From Algibacter pectinivorans (GTDB taxonomy: Bacteria; Bacteroidota; Bacteroidia; Flavobacteriales; Flavobacteriaceae), in contig NZ_FOMI01000007.1 in assembly GCF_900112595.1 (NCBI RefSeq), forward strand, positions 76,078-140,077: a stretch of DNA of 64,000 nucleotides, in the 5' to 3' direction. Below, one piece after another: positions 1 through 10,366 of the stretch. Within the stretch, counting starts at the first letter, position 1, and each line of letters begins with the position of its first letter. The notes beneath the pieces were generated by a model. It saw only the letters and a program-made list of their open reading frames with translations, did no database searches and was not told the DNA's origin. Position numbers and translations under genes: made by a program.

Positions 1-883
1 AAAAAATAACTTCAGGGTTACCTTCTTCTTCAATAAATAACTGTTGGAAATTTTTTACTTTATCAGGATACTTAGTAAATAATGCATGCTCACTTTGATT
101 GATAATTTCCTTAGAGGCATTATAAGCAATCTCCCAATATCTATCCGGATTATTAATTCCTAATACACCATCCAATTGTATTGAGCCATACTCTCCAATA
201 GCACCAGCATATAATGCTGCTCTACTTTTGAGTGCCAAAGCTGCCCATTTTGAAGGTCTTCCTTGACTTGGGCTTAATGGGAGCACTTTAGAAATAGCTT
301 CTGTTTCGCTAATAATAAAATCGTAAACTTCTTGTTCTGTATTTCTTGAAACAAAAAGCACTTCGTTTGAGTCATTAAGAGATTGGGGCTCCGTTATTAT
401 TGGCACACCTCCATATCGCTTTACCATTTGAAAAAACAGATAGGCTCTTAAAAAGCGTGTTTCAGCAATTTTTGAAGCTTTAAAAGTTTCATCTAATTGA
501 GATATAGTCTCTAAATTAAAAATAATAGTATTCATATCTCTTAATGAATTATAACTCCAATATTGAAGCACTCCAGCCGGATCACCTGTTTGATCTATAA
601 CTCCCGTGGCAGCTCTAACAGGGGCTTGCCATCCTGCAAAATTTTTAAATTCGCCAGCCATATTGCCATCCAAACCAGCATTAAATCCACGATTTCCCGT
701 ATTATTTAAAAACAAAGATTCTTTATAGGCTTCATTTAATTTTAGATTTACTAAATTTTCATCTTGCCATACACTATCATCAGAAATCAATCCTAATGGT
801 TGTTTATCAAGGACATCATCACTACAACTAAAAGTTAGTACGACTGCACCTAAAACTAAAATAATATTTAAAACTTTTTTCAT
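1..883 (-). CDS. SusD/RagB-family outer-membrane glycan-binding lipoprotein (3' end outside window)
   Basis: This is the first 294 or so codons of a SusD-like protein; its C-terminus lies left of base 1. SusD proteins sit on the cell surface as the lid of a SusC transporter and capture oligosaccharides. The sequence shows a start ATG at 881-883, a short hydrophobic signal and a lipobox ending TFSCSDD, so the mature protein starts at a lipidated Cys near residue 20. The SusD-typical segment AETRFLRAYLFFQMVKRYGG lies in the first half. The gene starts only 12 bases after the SusC stop codon, so the two are co-transcribed. The ligand cannot be read from sequence; the neighbouring sulfatases and GH2 enzyme suggest a sulfated galactose-containing glycan. 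Confidence 0.93.
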   Translation of the reverse strand, partial: MKKVLNIILVLGAVVLTFSCSDDVLDKQPLGLISDDSVWQDENLVNLKLNEAYKESLFLNNTGNRGFNAGLDGNMAGEFKNFAGWQAPVRAATGVIDQTGDPAGVLQYWSYNSLRDMNTIIFNLETISQLDETFKASKIAETRFLRAYLFFQMVKRYGGVPIITEPQSLNDSNEVLFVSRNTEQEVYDFIISETEAISKVLPLSPSQGRPSKWAALALKSRAALYAGAIGEYGSIQLDGVLGINNPDRYWEIAYNASKEIINQSEHALFTKYPDKVKNFQQLFIEEEGNPEVIF

Positions 884-895
884 GATTTTATTTTT

Positions 896-3800
896 TTATA
901 ATGTTACTTTAAGACCTAATGTTAATGTTTTCATTATAGGATAATTATTCCCGTCTTGATTCGCTGGCCCTTCTGGGTCGAAAGTATCTTTATAAATCCC
1001 AAATTTGTTAAAACTAAACAAATTGGATGCAGATGCGTAAATATCAAAACTGCTAAACCCTAACCTTTTTATAAGATCTTTATTTAATGAATAGTTTAAG
1101 TTTATTGATTTTAATCTTAAATAAGTTCCATCTAACAACCAAAAATCCGATGATTTTGAGTTATTGTTAGATGTACCCGTTTCTGTTATTCTTGGGAGTC
1201 TTACATCTGGATTTATATTAGTTCCTGGATTATCGTAATCCGGTCTCCATGAATATTTATATTGGTAATCATACGGTATAGAACCATTGTTAAATGCTCC
1301 ACGTGCACCACCACCAATTTCTGTGCTAAATAAACTAGCGCCTTGAAATAATGCGGCTATTGAAAAATTCTTGTATGTAGCACTCAGGTTAAGACCATAA
1401 GATATATCTGGTGTAGCACCATAACCAATATCATCTCTATCTCTATCGTCTAAAACTCCATCTTTATTTAAATCTATATACCTAATATCTCCCGGTACTA
1501 AAGTTGTATTTCCATTACCATCTTGATCGAAAGTTAATGCATCAATATCTGCTTGAGTCATAAATAAGCCATCGCTAAGATACCCTATGTTTCTATTGGT
1601 ATAATTACCTTCTCTTTTTCTCAACCTAATATCATCTGGGTCTGTAAATTCTGTTTCAGAAAATTTCACCCACTTTTGGCGAGCCCAACCTACATTTGCA
1701 GAAACGCTATAACTAAAATCTGAACCTATTCTATTTCTGTGATTAAGCACTAAATCAAAACCTCTATCATCTCTACTATTAATATTTTCTTGAGGTAGGT
1801 TCCCTCCAAAAGTACTTGGTACATCTCTTTGGTTTGTACCAAAAATTCCTTCTGTTAGTCTATAAAACACATCAAATTCAAAGCTTAATTTACCATTCCA
1901 AAAATTACCATCAACACCAATGTTGTAAAGTGTATTATCCAACCAAGTTACTCCGGGGTTTGGCAGTCCATTACTTCTAATTATTTGTCCTGCCCCACTA
2001 TCAATTAAGTATACACTATCTAAAATATTATAACCTGTTAGATACCTAAAATCTCCCACGTTATCGAGTCCTGTTTGACTATAGGATAGCCTTAGTTTTA
2101 AATTGTTAATTGCTGAAAAATCTTCAAGAAAATTTTCTTCAGATATTCTCCAAGATCCCGAAACACTAGGAAAGTAGCCCCATCTACTATCTGGACTAAA
2201 TTTTTCTCCTGTAGCATCTGCTCTCATAGTGGCTTCTAAATAATATTTGTCTTTATAGTTATAATTTAATCTACCTACATAACTTTTTCTACCCGACTCT
2301 CTGGCATTTGAGTTATTTTCCTGTGTGTCTTGACTTCCTGAACTTAAATAAGGAATATCTGTGGAAACTAAATCGAATCGGCTTGCTTGAATTTCATCAT
2401 TAGAAAAGTCAATAGTTTCAACCAAAGCAAGCGCATCAAAACTATGGTTGCCAACTTTTTTATTATATTCTAGTGCTAAAAGCGGATACATTTGAATTCG
2501 TTTTCTATAAGTTTCGCTTATACTACTTCTAGAATTTTGTATTCCTAAATCTGTATAACTATCTGTATCATAATCATAACTATATACGTTATATGATTTT
2601 CTTAATGATTTTTCAGAATCGTTTAACGTTTCGTAATTGAAAATAGCTTTTGCAGATAGTCCAAAGTCGAATTTATATTTTAATTCAAACTTGCCTATTA
2701 AACGCTCACTAATAATCTCATCAAATCCTGCAAATTTCTTTTGGGTTGCGGCATATGGACTTCTAGTACCAAAACCGGAAAAGGCGGCTCTATTTTGGTC
2801 CGGTAAAAATGCAGAATATACTGGTTGGGCCGTTTTAAGCGCCTGATATATTGAACTTAAATCTGTCCCAGGGGACTCCCTGTTTTCTCTTCTATATGAA
2901 ATATCAACACCAATTGATAATTTTTCATTAATCTGTACATCAACATTAGACCTAGCATTGTACCTTGAAAAATTTAAATCACCAGAACGAAAAGCACTTT
3001 CTTGATCTAATAATCCAATTGATGTAAAATATTTTGCATTTTCAGTACCACCACGAACACTAAGGTTGTGCTGCATCATTGGTGTCCAATTTTTAAAAAC
3101 CGCGGCATCCCAGTCTTGATTTACGTAATTAGGGTTGTTTCCTGCACGAAAGTTCTCTACATCCTCTTGAGTATATGTATCATCCAAACTACCACCTCCG
3201 TTAAGATCGGATTCTCTAACTAATGTCGCATAGTCCCAAGAGTCTACTGTGTTACGTGATTGTGTAGGTTGTTGAAAACTGGTACTTGTATGAAAAGAAA
3301 TTTTAGGTTTTCCTACTTTACCACGTTTTGTAGTAATTAATACAACTCCATTACCTGCTCTAGATCCATAAACCGCAGCAGCACCGTCTTTTAGTACCGA
3401 AATGGTTTCTATGTCGTTAGGGTCGATTCTATCCATAGGAGTTTGTAAACCATCTACTAAAATTAAGGCATTTCCAAACCCCCTAATATTAATAGCTGTA
3501 GCATCTGCCCCAGGAACTCCTGTAGTCTGTTTAGTAATAAGCCCAGGAATACGACCTGCTAATAACTCGGTAGCCGTACTTGTAGGAGCTTGCGTAAGCT
3601 CTTTGGACTGTACAGACGATACTGCGCCTGTAATAGAAGATTTCTTTTTAGATCCATAACCAACAATAACTATTTCGTCAAGTTTAGCAGTATCTTCCTT
3701 TAAAGTTATTAGGTAGTTGTTTTTAGAAGTCACGGTAACTGTGGTTTTTAAAAACCCTAAATATGAAATTTCTAGCACATCTCCTGGCGAGGCATTTATT

Positions 3801-3976
3801 GTAAAAACACCATCAAAATCGGTATACGTCCCTGTTGTTGTATTTGTTATAGCTACAGATGCAGAAGGCACTGGTTGCAAATTTTCATCTGTTACCTTAC
3901 CAGTAATTGCATTTTGCGAAAATGCAACTTGCCCTAAAGATATTAGAATGATAAAATAAAATAGAAGTGTTTTCAT
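896..3976 (-). CDS. SusC/RagA-type TonB-dependent outer-membrane transporter
   Basis: This 1026-residue protein is a SusC-family outer-membrane channel that imports oligosaccharides using TonB energy. Residues 1-20 form a signal peptide ending FSQ. Residues 22-95 are a carboxypeptidase-regulatory-like domain (ITGKVTDENLQPVPSASV). A TonB-box-like DEIVIVGYG follows near residue 100, then a plug with NIRGFGNALILVDG and ISVLKDGAAAVYGSRAGNGV, then a 22-strand type barrel ending in an aromatic-rich C-terminus (TLTLGLKVTL). The length is normal for the family. It is followed at 12 bases by susD. A 395-base non-coding gap separates it from the upstream regulator gene, so it probably has its own inducible promoter. 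Function is secure at family level; the substrate is inferred only from context. Confidence 0.96.
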   Translation of the reverse strand: MKTLLFYFIILISLGQVAFSQNAITGKVTDENLQPVPSASVAITNTTTGTYTDFDGVFTINASPGDVLEISYLGFLKTTVTVTSKNNYLITLKEDTAKLDEIVIVGYGSKKKSSITGAVSSVQSKELTQAPTSTATELLAGRIPGLITKQTTGVPGADATAINIRGFGNALILVDGLQTPMDRIDPNDIETISVLKDGAAAVYGSRAGNGVVLITTKRGKVGKPKISFHTSTSFQQPTQSRNTVDSWDYATLVRESDLNGGGSLDDTYTQEDVENFRAGNNPNYVNQDWDAAVFKNWTPMMQHNLSVRGGTENAKYFTSIGLLDQESAFRSGDLNFSRYNARSNVDVQINEKLSIGVDISYRRENRESPGTDLSSIYQALKTAQPVYSAFLPDQNRAAFSGFGTRSPYAATQKKFAGFDEIISERLIGKFELKYKFDFGLSAKAIFNYETLNDSEKSLRKSYNVYSYDYDTDSYTDLGIQNSRSSISETYRKRIQMYPLLALEYNKKVGNHSFDALALVETIDFSNDEIQASRFDLVSTDIPYLSSGSQDTQENNSNARESGRKSYVGRLNYNYKDKYYLEATMRADATGEKFSPDSRWGYFPSVSGSWRISEENFLEDFSAINNLKLRLSYSQTGLDNVGDFRYLTGYNILDSVYLIDSGAGQIIRSNGLPNPGVTWLDNTLYNIGVDGNFWNGKLSFEFDVFYRLTEGIFGTNQRDVPSTFGGNLPQENINSRDDRGFDLVLNHRNRIGSDFSYSVSANVGWARQKWVKFSETEFTDPDDIRLRKREGNYTNRNIGYLSDGLFMTQADIDALTFDQDGNGNTTLVPGDIRYIDLNKDGVLDDRDRDDIGYGATPDISYGLNLSATYKNFSIAALFQGASLFSTEIGGGARGAFNNGSIPYDYQYKYSWRPDYDNPGTNINPDVRLPRITETGTSNNNSKSSDFWLLDGTYLRLKSINLNYSLNKDLIKRLGFSSFDIYASASNLFSFNKFGIYKDTFDPEGPANQDGNNYPIMKTLTLGLKVTL

Positions 3977-4371
3977 TGCTTTGGTTTTAAAATTTAGTTA
4001 AAATTATAGTTACACAAACTAAAAGGTTTTGAAGAGAAAACATCAGGGTAAATAGAGCAAGAAAGGGTAGAAATAATTCAATTTCTTAAAAAGAGAATAG
4101 TTACAATTGTTAATAACTTATATCCGTTTAAGCTTTGTTGGTTTATTAATATTGTTAATAACTATTTGCGCTTATATAAAAATAAGAATACCAGCACGTT
4201 ATATTTTAAAAAAGCTGTTTTTAGAATTGTATAATTATATTCTATTAAGAAGGAATAAAGCAAATTTATGCTTTTAAAACACTTGCTTAAAGGCAAAAAT
4301 TTTAAATTGACGATACTAAATTTACTAGAATAACAGATAAATTTTTAACCCTATAATGTGTTATTAAAAAA
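3977..4371 (-). promoter_or_regulatory. susC upstream region with candidate promoter and repeated operator-like sequence
   Basis: This 395-base gap between the regulator gene and susC has no ORF of note. Read on the minus strand, bases 4268-4261 give TAAATTTG, an exact match to the Bacteroidetes -7 consensus TAnnTTTG. The nearest -33-like TTTG (4294-4297) is 25 bases away, longer than the usual 19-21, so the promoter call is tentative. A 13-base sequence, ATTGTTAATAACT, occurs twice in the same orientation at 4106-4118 and 4151-4163. A dyad TAGAAT/ATTCTA lies at 4222-4244. The direct repeats could be sites for the AraC-type domain of the neighbouring hybrid regulator, but they fall downstream of the candidate -7 box. 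Confidence 0.4.
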
Positions 4372-7300
4372 CTAAATTGTTTCCTCGTTTTGCGACTGAA
4401 CAATTGATTTGTATTTAGAAGGTAAGCACCCAAACTGCTTTTTAAAAGACACCTTAAAATATTTATAGTCATTAAAACCTACCCGCATGGCAACATCTGC
4501 CATTTTAAGGTTTTCGGTAAGAATTAATTCTGCCGATTTTTTAAGCCGAATTGAACGTATAAACCCTGTTAATGAGAGACCTGTAAGTGATTTTATTTTT
4601 CTATACAGGGTAGATTGACTCATATGACAGATATCCATTAAACTATTAATACCAAAATCTTCATTTAACAGATTATTTTCCACAGCAGTAATTACCTTAT
4701 TAATAAAAACACTTTCAAAATCGTCTGTATCTACTTTTGATACTGTGGGCTCAAAACGAACTTTATTTAAAAAGTACTCTCTCATTTTTGATCGGTTTTG
4801 TAATAAAGTGGCTATTCTAGCCTTTACAATTTGTGGATCAAAAGGTTTTGTTATAAAATCGTCTGCACCAGTTTTAAGTCCTTTAATTTCGTACATATTA
4901 GATGATCTTGCGGTAAGTAAAATTACAGGAATGTGAGAGGTACTTATATTTGTTTTTAAATTTTTACAAGCCGTTAAGCCATCCATAACAGGCATCATAA
5001 TATCGCAAAGTATTAAATCGCAATTTTCTTTAGAGGCTATTTTTATGCCTTGTTTCCCGTTTTTAGCCTCTAAAACATTATAAATTGGAGAAAGAAACTG
5101 ACTTAAATATTTTCGAATGTCTTTATTATCGTCTACAATCAAAATTGTATTTTTCTTTTGTTCTAATTCAAGGTTTTTAATGTTTAATTCCTTTAAATCT
5201 AACTTTTCATAAATTTCAATTTTATCAGTGTTCTTAAAATCGGAATCAATATGTCTCTCATTATAACTTATAGACAATGGAAATTTAATTATAATTTCGG
5301 TTCCCTTATTTACTGCGCTAACCACCTCTATTATACCATGATGAAGCTCTACAATTTTTTTAGTAAAACTTAAACCAATACCGCTACCAATAAATTGAGA
5401 TGTGTTAGTTGATTGAATTTGAAAGAAACGATTAAATATTTTATCCTGAAACTCTTTGCTCATACCTGCTCCATTATCTTGAAGCCTTAATACACAAAAG
5501 TTATCTTCTGTATCGACACTTAATTTTATATTTCCACCCTTTGAAGTAAACTTAAATGCATTAGAAATTATGTTGCATAACACAATTTCTACCTTATTTC
5601 TATCAAAAGGAAAAACTATTTCATTTTTTTCCTTTTTATAGGTGTATTCTATATTATTTTCATCAGCTTGATCTTTAAAGTATAGAAATACTTCTTCTGT
5701 AAATCTCACAAAATTACCATCGCTAACATTTAGTTTTAGTAGTCCATGGTCTGCTTTTCTAAAATCCAGTAATTGATTAATTAGATTAAGTAAACGTGTT
5801 GCATTTTTATCGACAGTAATTAATTTTTCAGCAATATCGGTTTTTAAATCTTTTATGGACATAAGTTCCTTAATTGGCCCCGTTATTAGCGTAAGTGGAG
5901 TTCTAAACTCATGAGAAATGTTAGTAAAAAAAGTAAATTTGGCTTCACTTAGCTCCTGTTCTTTCTTTAATTTGTTACGTAATTTGGAGTGCCTTAATAA
6001 AACATAATAGAAGCTAGTTATTACCAAACAGAACACCAAAACATATAAGACAAATGCCCACGGACTTAGCCAAGGCGCGTAATGTATTTTTATATTTAAT
6101 GATTTTGGCTCAGACCAGTTTTGTGAATCAATAGAGGAGCTTAAAAGCAGCTTATAGTTTCCGGGAGGTAAACCTACAAAATGAACTTCATTCTGTAATT
6201 TTAAATTTACCCAGTCGTTTTGGTAGCCTTCTAGTTTATAGCGATAATTATGCACTTTGTGTGAAAAATTTGAACTTGTAAAACCAATAGCGAAAGATTT
6301 TTCTTTATGAGTAAACTCTATATCTTTAACGTAACTAAAATCTTTATTTAGGTTAACAAATTCATCTTTTGGATTGTTAGGTGTTACAATTTGATTATTT
6401 ACATACAAATGCGTTAACAAAATTTCACTATTAATCTCTGTTGCTTTTTTTATTTTATTTGGATGAAAATATGTTAAATTACCCAGTCCGCCGGCATAAA
6501 TCCATGAACTATTATCTTTAAACAAACTTCTTATATAAAATTGCGAAGTGTAAACACCATCATTTCTACCATATTCTACAAAAGAATAATCCTTAATGTT
6601 TAATTGAACCAAATTAGTTGTTGTAGTTAACCAAAGTGTCTCATCAAAACTTGTAATACCAGAAATAAAATCGTTATAAAGGCCATCTTGCTTAGAAGTT
6701 CTTTTTATTAATTTTAAGGAGTTGTTTAAATATTTTAATTGAAAAAGCCCATCTGGAGTACCTAGCCATAAATAATCTTTATAAACATATACCAGATTTA
6801 TAATTGCTGGTAAAGCCGTATTAAATAATTCTTCATGATGTACAAATTTTTTATTAGCATAATCGTATAAATAAATACCATTATAAGTACCAAGCCAAAG
6901 GTTGTTAAGGCTATCGCGAACTATAGAGGTTATACGGGTACTTCCCAGTGCATTTTTCTCATCTTTATACGTAAATCTATCCTTTATTACAGGCGCTTTA
7001 GGATTGGAAATATCTAAGAGCAATAAGCCTTCTTGTTGGGTGCCTACCCACATTAAATTGTCATTTTCTATTAAATAAGAAGTAGCTAAAGGAATTTTAA
7101 TGGAGCTTATTTTTTTGCCAGACTCACTCATTAAAAAACACTCATCTGAGGTTCCTACGTAATAAATTGAGTTATTCTCATAAATAGATAATACTTTTTT
7201 ATTTCCTATATCCTTAACTTGTTTAAGGCCTGATAAAGAGTCTCCTATAAACAAGCCATTACGTAAAGTTCCTAACCAAAATTTTTTCTTTTTAAAAACA

Positions 7301-8379
7301 GAAAGTATAACGAGGTTATCCTTTAAAACTAAATTTTGTACAACTGCATCTATGTTTTTAAAGCCTTTGCCCTCTGTTAGTTTTATTATACCTCCTAAAC
7401 CAGTGGCAATCCAGAGTACATTATCTTTATCACTATGAATATTAATTATAATATCATAATTAACAGTTTTTTTTTCATTAGGGGGATAAACCAAATTAAT
7501 TTTTTCAAATTCACCTAAAACATCATTATGCCTATATAAACCTTTACCCCAAGTACCAACCCATAATTTATTTGTTTTATCAAGAAAAAGTGTAGAAAAA
7601 AAATCTGTATCGATTGAAGTGTTAATTTTTTGAATATTTTGATTATCGAAATTAAGTTGAAAAATGGGCTTGTTATTTATTATTTCATCAGAAAAAGTAC
7701 TAACCCATAAACAATTACGTTTAGTATCTTCAACAATACCTGTTATTATAGAAAGTTCTTCATTGAGTTTAAATGATAATACCCTCTTTTCCGAAGGATC
7801 ATATTTTTTTAAAGTGTTTTTGGATCCAAACCACATATTTCCATAAGTATCTCTTATAATACTTATTACTTGTTTAAAAAGGTAATGTTCTAATAACTTA
7901 TCGTAAGTATTATTTATAACAAATAGGCCATTTTCGCTAGTACCAACCCAAATATTACCATTAGAATCCTCGTTAATTGCTCTAACTCTTAATGATACTT
8001 TTTCATTACCGCTTAATATTGTATTAAAATTATCTAATTCGCCTGTTTCTAATTTTATGCGAGACAAACCTCCACTTTTAGTACCAATCCATAAATTATT
8101 CTTACTATCTATAAAAAGAGTTTCGATATTTTCGTTATGAAGCCCCGGATATTCTGGTCCAGGCTTAATGGTTGTATAATTATGTCCATCAAATTTAATA
8201 AGTCCGTTTTCTGAAGCTATCCATTTAAAATTTAATGAATCACTAACCACTTGAGAAACATAGTTATGTGAAAGACCTTGCTCTGTTGAAATATAGTCTA
8301 ATAGATACTCTTGTTTAAACTCTTGAGAATATCCAATAAGCGAGCAAAAAAATAAAAAAGTCAAGATCACTTTATTCAT
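4372..8379 (-). CDS. Hybrid two-component system regulator (periplasmic sensor, kinase, receiver, AraC-type output)
   Basis: This 1335-residue protein joins a sensor kinase and a response regulator in one inner-membrane chain, as in Bacteroidetes HTCS proteins that detect oligosaccharides in the periplasm and activate polysaccharide loci. In order: a signal segment (residues 1-18); about 14 two-component-propeller repeats (NLWIGT, LWVGTWGKGLYRH and similar) to about 640; a Y_Y_Y domain; a membrane helix near 770-792; a HisKA box FTNISHEFRTPLTLI with His near 825; an ATPase domain with NIISNAFKFTSKGG near 940; a receiver domain whose phospho-acceptor Asp lies in CDIMMPVMDG near 1130; and an AraC helix-turn-helix pair from about 1226 to the end. 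It lies inside the locus, between the enzyme genes and susC, on the same strand. All catalytic motifs look intact. Confidence 0.96.
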   Translation of the reverse strand: MNKVILTFLFFCSLIGYSQEFKQEYLLDYISTEQGLSHNYVSQVVSDSLNFKWIASENGLIKFDGHNYTTIKPGPEYPGLHNENIETLFIDSKNNLWIGTKSGGLSRIKLETGELDNFNTILSGNEKVSLRVRAINEDSNGNIWVGTSENGLFVINNTYDKLLEHYLFKQVISIIRDTYGNMWFGSKNTLKKYDPSEKRVLSFKLNEELSIITGIVEDTKRNCLWVSTFSDEIINNKPIFQLNFDNQNIQKINTSIDTDFFSTLFLDKTNKLWVGTWGKGLYRHNDVLGEFEKINLVYPPNEKKTVNYDIIINIHSDKDNVLWIATGLGGIIKLTEGKGFKNIDAVVQNLVLKDNLVILSVFKKKKFWLGTLRNGLFIGDSLSGLKQVKDIGNKKVLSIYENNSIYYVGTSDECFLMSESGKKISSIKIPLATSYLIENDNLMWVGTQQEGLLLLDISNPKAPVIKDRFTYKDEKNALGSTRITSIVRDSLNNLWLGTYNGIYLYDYANKKFVHHEELFNTALPAIINLVYVYKDYLWLGTPDGLFQLKYLNNSLKLIKRTSKQDGLYNDFISGITSFDETLWLTTTTNLVQLNIKDYSFVEYGRNDGVYTSQFYIRSLFKDNSSWIYAGGLGNLTYFHPNKIKKATEINSEILLTHLYVNNQIVTPNNPKDEFVNLNKDFSYVKDIEFTHKEKSFAIGFTSSNFSHKVHNYRYKLEGYQNDWVNLKLQNEVHFVGLPPGNYKLLLSSSIDSQNWSEPKSLNIKIHYAPWLSPWAFVLYVLVFCLVITSFYYVLLRHSKLRNKLKKEQELSEAKFTFFTNISHEFRTPLTLITGPIKELMSIKDLKTDIAEKLITVDKNATRLLNLINQLLDFRKADHGLLKLNVSDGNFVRFTEEVFLYFKDQADENNIEYTYKKEKNEIVFPFDRNKVEIVLCNIISNAFKFTSKGGNIKLSVDTEDNFCVLRLQDNGAGMSKEFQDKIFNRFFQIQSTNTSQFIGSGIGLSFTKKIVELHHGIIEVVSAVNKGTEIIIKFPLSISYNERHIDSDFKNTDKIEIYEKLDLKELNIKNLELEQKKNTILIVDDNKDIRKYLSQFLSPIYNVLEAKNGKQGIKIASKENCDLILCDIMMPVMDGLTACKNLKTNISTSHIPVILLTARSSNMYEIKGLKTGADDFITKPFDPQIVKARIATLLQNRSKMREYFLNKVRFEPTVSKVDTDDFESVFINKVITAVENNLLNEDFGINSLMDICHMSQSTLYRKIKSLTGLSLTGFIRSIRLKKSAELILTENLKMADVAMRVGFNDYKYFKVSFKKQFGCLPSKYKSIVQSQNEETI

Positions 8380-8511
8380 AAATAAAAATATTTTAATTCA
8401 GAGACGGTTAACTCTGGTCGTTTTAGTTAGGTTGTTTAAAAATGCTTCCATAATCACCAATTTTTGTTTTAATTAGAATAAAACTAAGATTTTATTAAGA
8501 ACTAAGCACCA

Positions 8512-10350
8512 TTAATTAGTCCACCACTCCCACTGCGATTGGTGTTTTTTTAAATAATTAATTGCCGCTTTGCTACCATAATATCTTAAAGTTCCAGAAG
8601 GCATGCGTATTACACATACCGACCTTCCATTTAAAGAAGCCTCTATATACGATTTAAAATGGTAATCTTTGGCTATAAATATATTTCTAAATTGTAGTAT
8701 GTGTTCTTGCCATTTATTAATATTACCATGTGCGTCACCGTCTGCAATAATTGGTAAAACACCTTCCCACCTTTCTTTATAAGGGAAGTGCCTAACCCAA
8801 TCTATATTACCAAAATGTGCTCCTGGCACAGCATTATAACCATAACCAAAATCCAAACCTTCATCGTATACTTGGTAAGCATTAATCATAGAATAATCAA
8901 GCTCTGGATAAAAAAGTGTTTCTTTACTTAATTTCCTTATTGGCCGAATAACATTTGTTTTAAAACCAATCCAACTAAGACCTTCTTTTCCTGCATTAAA
9001 TGCCTTGTTATATATTTGCGCCTGTTTATAAGATAAATTTGGTGGCACTAAAAAATTAGAGATATGGTCTGCCTTTTGATTGTTATTCCAGGTTAATTTA
9101 TGGCTGTAATTTTCAGGCAATTCCAAAACTTCCAATTTATAGTTTTTTTGTTTTACATAACTTTTATTTTTAGTTACTTGAGCGCTAATTCCGTTTTTAA
9201 AATCGATATGCTTTGTATTTGTTTTTACGCCTATTAAATTTATATTCATTTTAACAATAGAATCAATCATACCATTACCTCCTACAGGGCTTTTATGGAA
9301 TGCCTGATAAATAGAGTATTTACCTTCAGGTATATATTTATTTTTATTTACTCTTTTCTTTTGAGTAATTGCTGAATTTGCATTTCCTGTTAGATAATGT
9401 AATGAAGAAACAGCATAATATGTGCTGTAGATTCTAGATTTCCAACCTGGTCTATCTGCAAAACCACCATCGTAATTTTGCAAAGAATTTAACCATTTAG
9501 CACATTTTTTAGAATCTTTTGGCTTAGCCCCTAATACTTGTAAAGCCTGAAGTGCACACCAGGTATACCATACATCTGGTTTATTACTAATCTCTTTGTT
9601 ATCTGGATTATATTTAAACCCGCCATTACTGGTCTGACAGGCTTGAAGCCATTGTATACATTTTTCTGAATTGGGAATATCCTTTCCTAGACTCTTTAAA
9701 ACTAATATAGCATAACTGGTAATTACTAAATTAGCATCTTTATTTGTTGGGGTGGGTATTGCACTAACATCATCGACAAAAGCACCATTGTTAGCCTGAC
9801 GACTTAGTAAATAGTTTTCAATACTACCCTTATTGGAAACATGGCCGTCTAATAAACTTATAGCTCCCAACATATGCCACAGGGAGGCTATATTAAAAAA
9901 AAAGCCCTTCTTATATTCACTAAATTCTAAATAACCTTTGCGAGGTTTAAATTTAATTTCCCAAGTTTGATTACGCTTAACACCACTTTCAAAATTTATA
10001 TCAGATACATTATATAAATGATACAAATTTGCTTTTTGATAGAAGGACCAATACCAAGGCCCATTTTTTCGAGAATTTATTTCAATCCAAGACTTATTTC
10101 CATTTTTAAAGGCCTCTTTTTCTCGCGGTATATTAGCTCCTAAAATTTTTAACGTATAAATGGCTGGGTAATTCCATGCCAAATCAGTATATTCTTTATT
10201 TTGAGGTCCAAAGGCACCGTTTTCCTTTTGATGGTCTAATAAATAAGATACAACAGAAGAAGCGTCGACCCTTTTTTGCTGAGCAAAATTAAAAAAACCA
10301 AGAAGAAAAACAGATATAAATAGCGAACTTTTAAAAAACTTAAACCTCAT
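8512..10350 (-). CDS. Secreted alpha/alpha-toroid (squalene cyclase/prenyltransferase-repeat) protein with PHP-like C-terminal half
   Basis: I choose the ATG at 10350 (612 residues) because it starts directly at a signal peptide (MRFKFFKSSLFISVFLLGFF); the longer frame starts with TTG inside the upstream gene. Residues about 30-330 carry repeats of the prenyltransferase/squalene-oxidase type: QKENGAF, QANNGAFVDD, QTSNGGFKYN and QNYDGGFADR, each at the end of a helical hairpin. The C-terminal half has a different look: AFHKSPVGGNGMIDSIVKMN followed by NLIGVKTN, then ADGDAHG near 535 and LNGRSVCVI near 573, which resemble the first and last motifs of PHP-fold metal-dependent hydrolases. Neither half has an assignable substrate. 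The place between a sulfatase and the locus regulator implies a role in glycan breakdown. It is not a terpene cyclase by context. The PHP relation is my inference. Confidence 0.75.
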   Translation of the reverse strand: MRFKFFKSSLFISVFLLGFFNFAQQKRVDASSVVSYLLDHQKENGAFGPQNKEYTDLAWNYPAIYTLKILGANIPREKEAFKNGNKSWIEINSRKNGPWYWSFYQKANLYHLYNVSDINFESGVKRNQTWEIKFKPRKGYLEFSEYKKGFFFNIASLWHMLGAISLLDGHVSNKGSIENYLLSRQANNGAFVDDVSAIPTPTNKDANLVITSYAILVLKSLGKDIPNSEKCIQWLQACQTSNGGFKYNPDNKEISNKPDVWYTWCALQALQVLGAKPKDSKKCAKWLNSLQNYDGGFADRPGWKSRIYSTYYAVSSLHYLTGNANSAITQKKRVNKNKYIPEGKYSIYQAFHKSPVGGNGMIDSIVKMNINLIGVKTNTKHIDFKNGISAQVTKNKSYVKQKNYKLEVLELPENYSHKLTWNNNQKADHISNFLVPPNLSYKQAQIYNKAFNAGKEGLSWIGFKTNVIRPIRKLSKETLFYPELDYSMINAYQVYDEGLDFGYGYNAVPGAHFGNIDWVRHFPYKERWEGVLPIIADGDAHGNINKWQEHILQFRNIFIAKDYHFKSYIEASLNGRSVCVIRMPSGTLRYYGSKAAINYLKKHQSQWEWWTN

Positions 10351-10366
10351 AAATAATTTAATTAAA

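Noticed and set aside
8512-10350. Terpene or hopanoid cyclase
   Set aside because: It has a signal peptide, lacks the DxDD acid motif and sits in a glycan locus; only the toroid repeats resemble cyclases.
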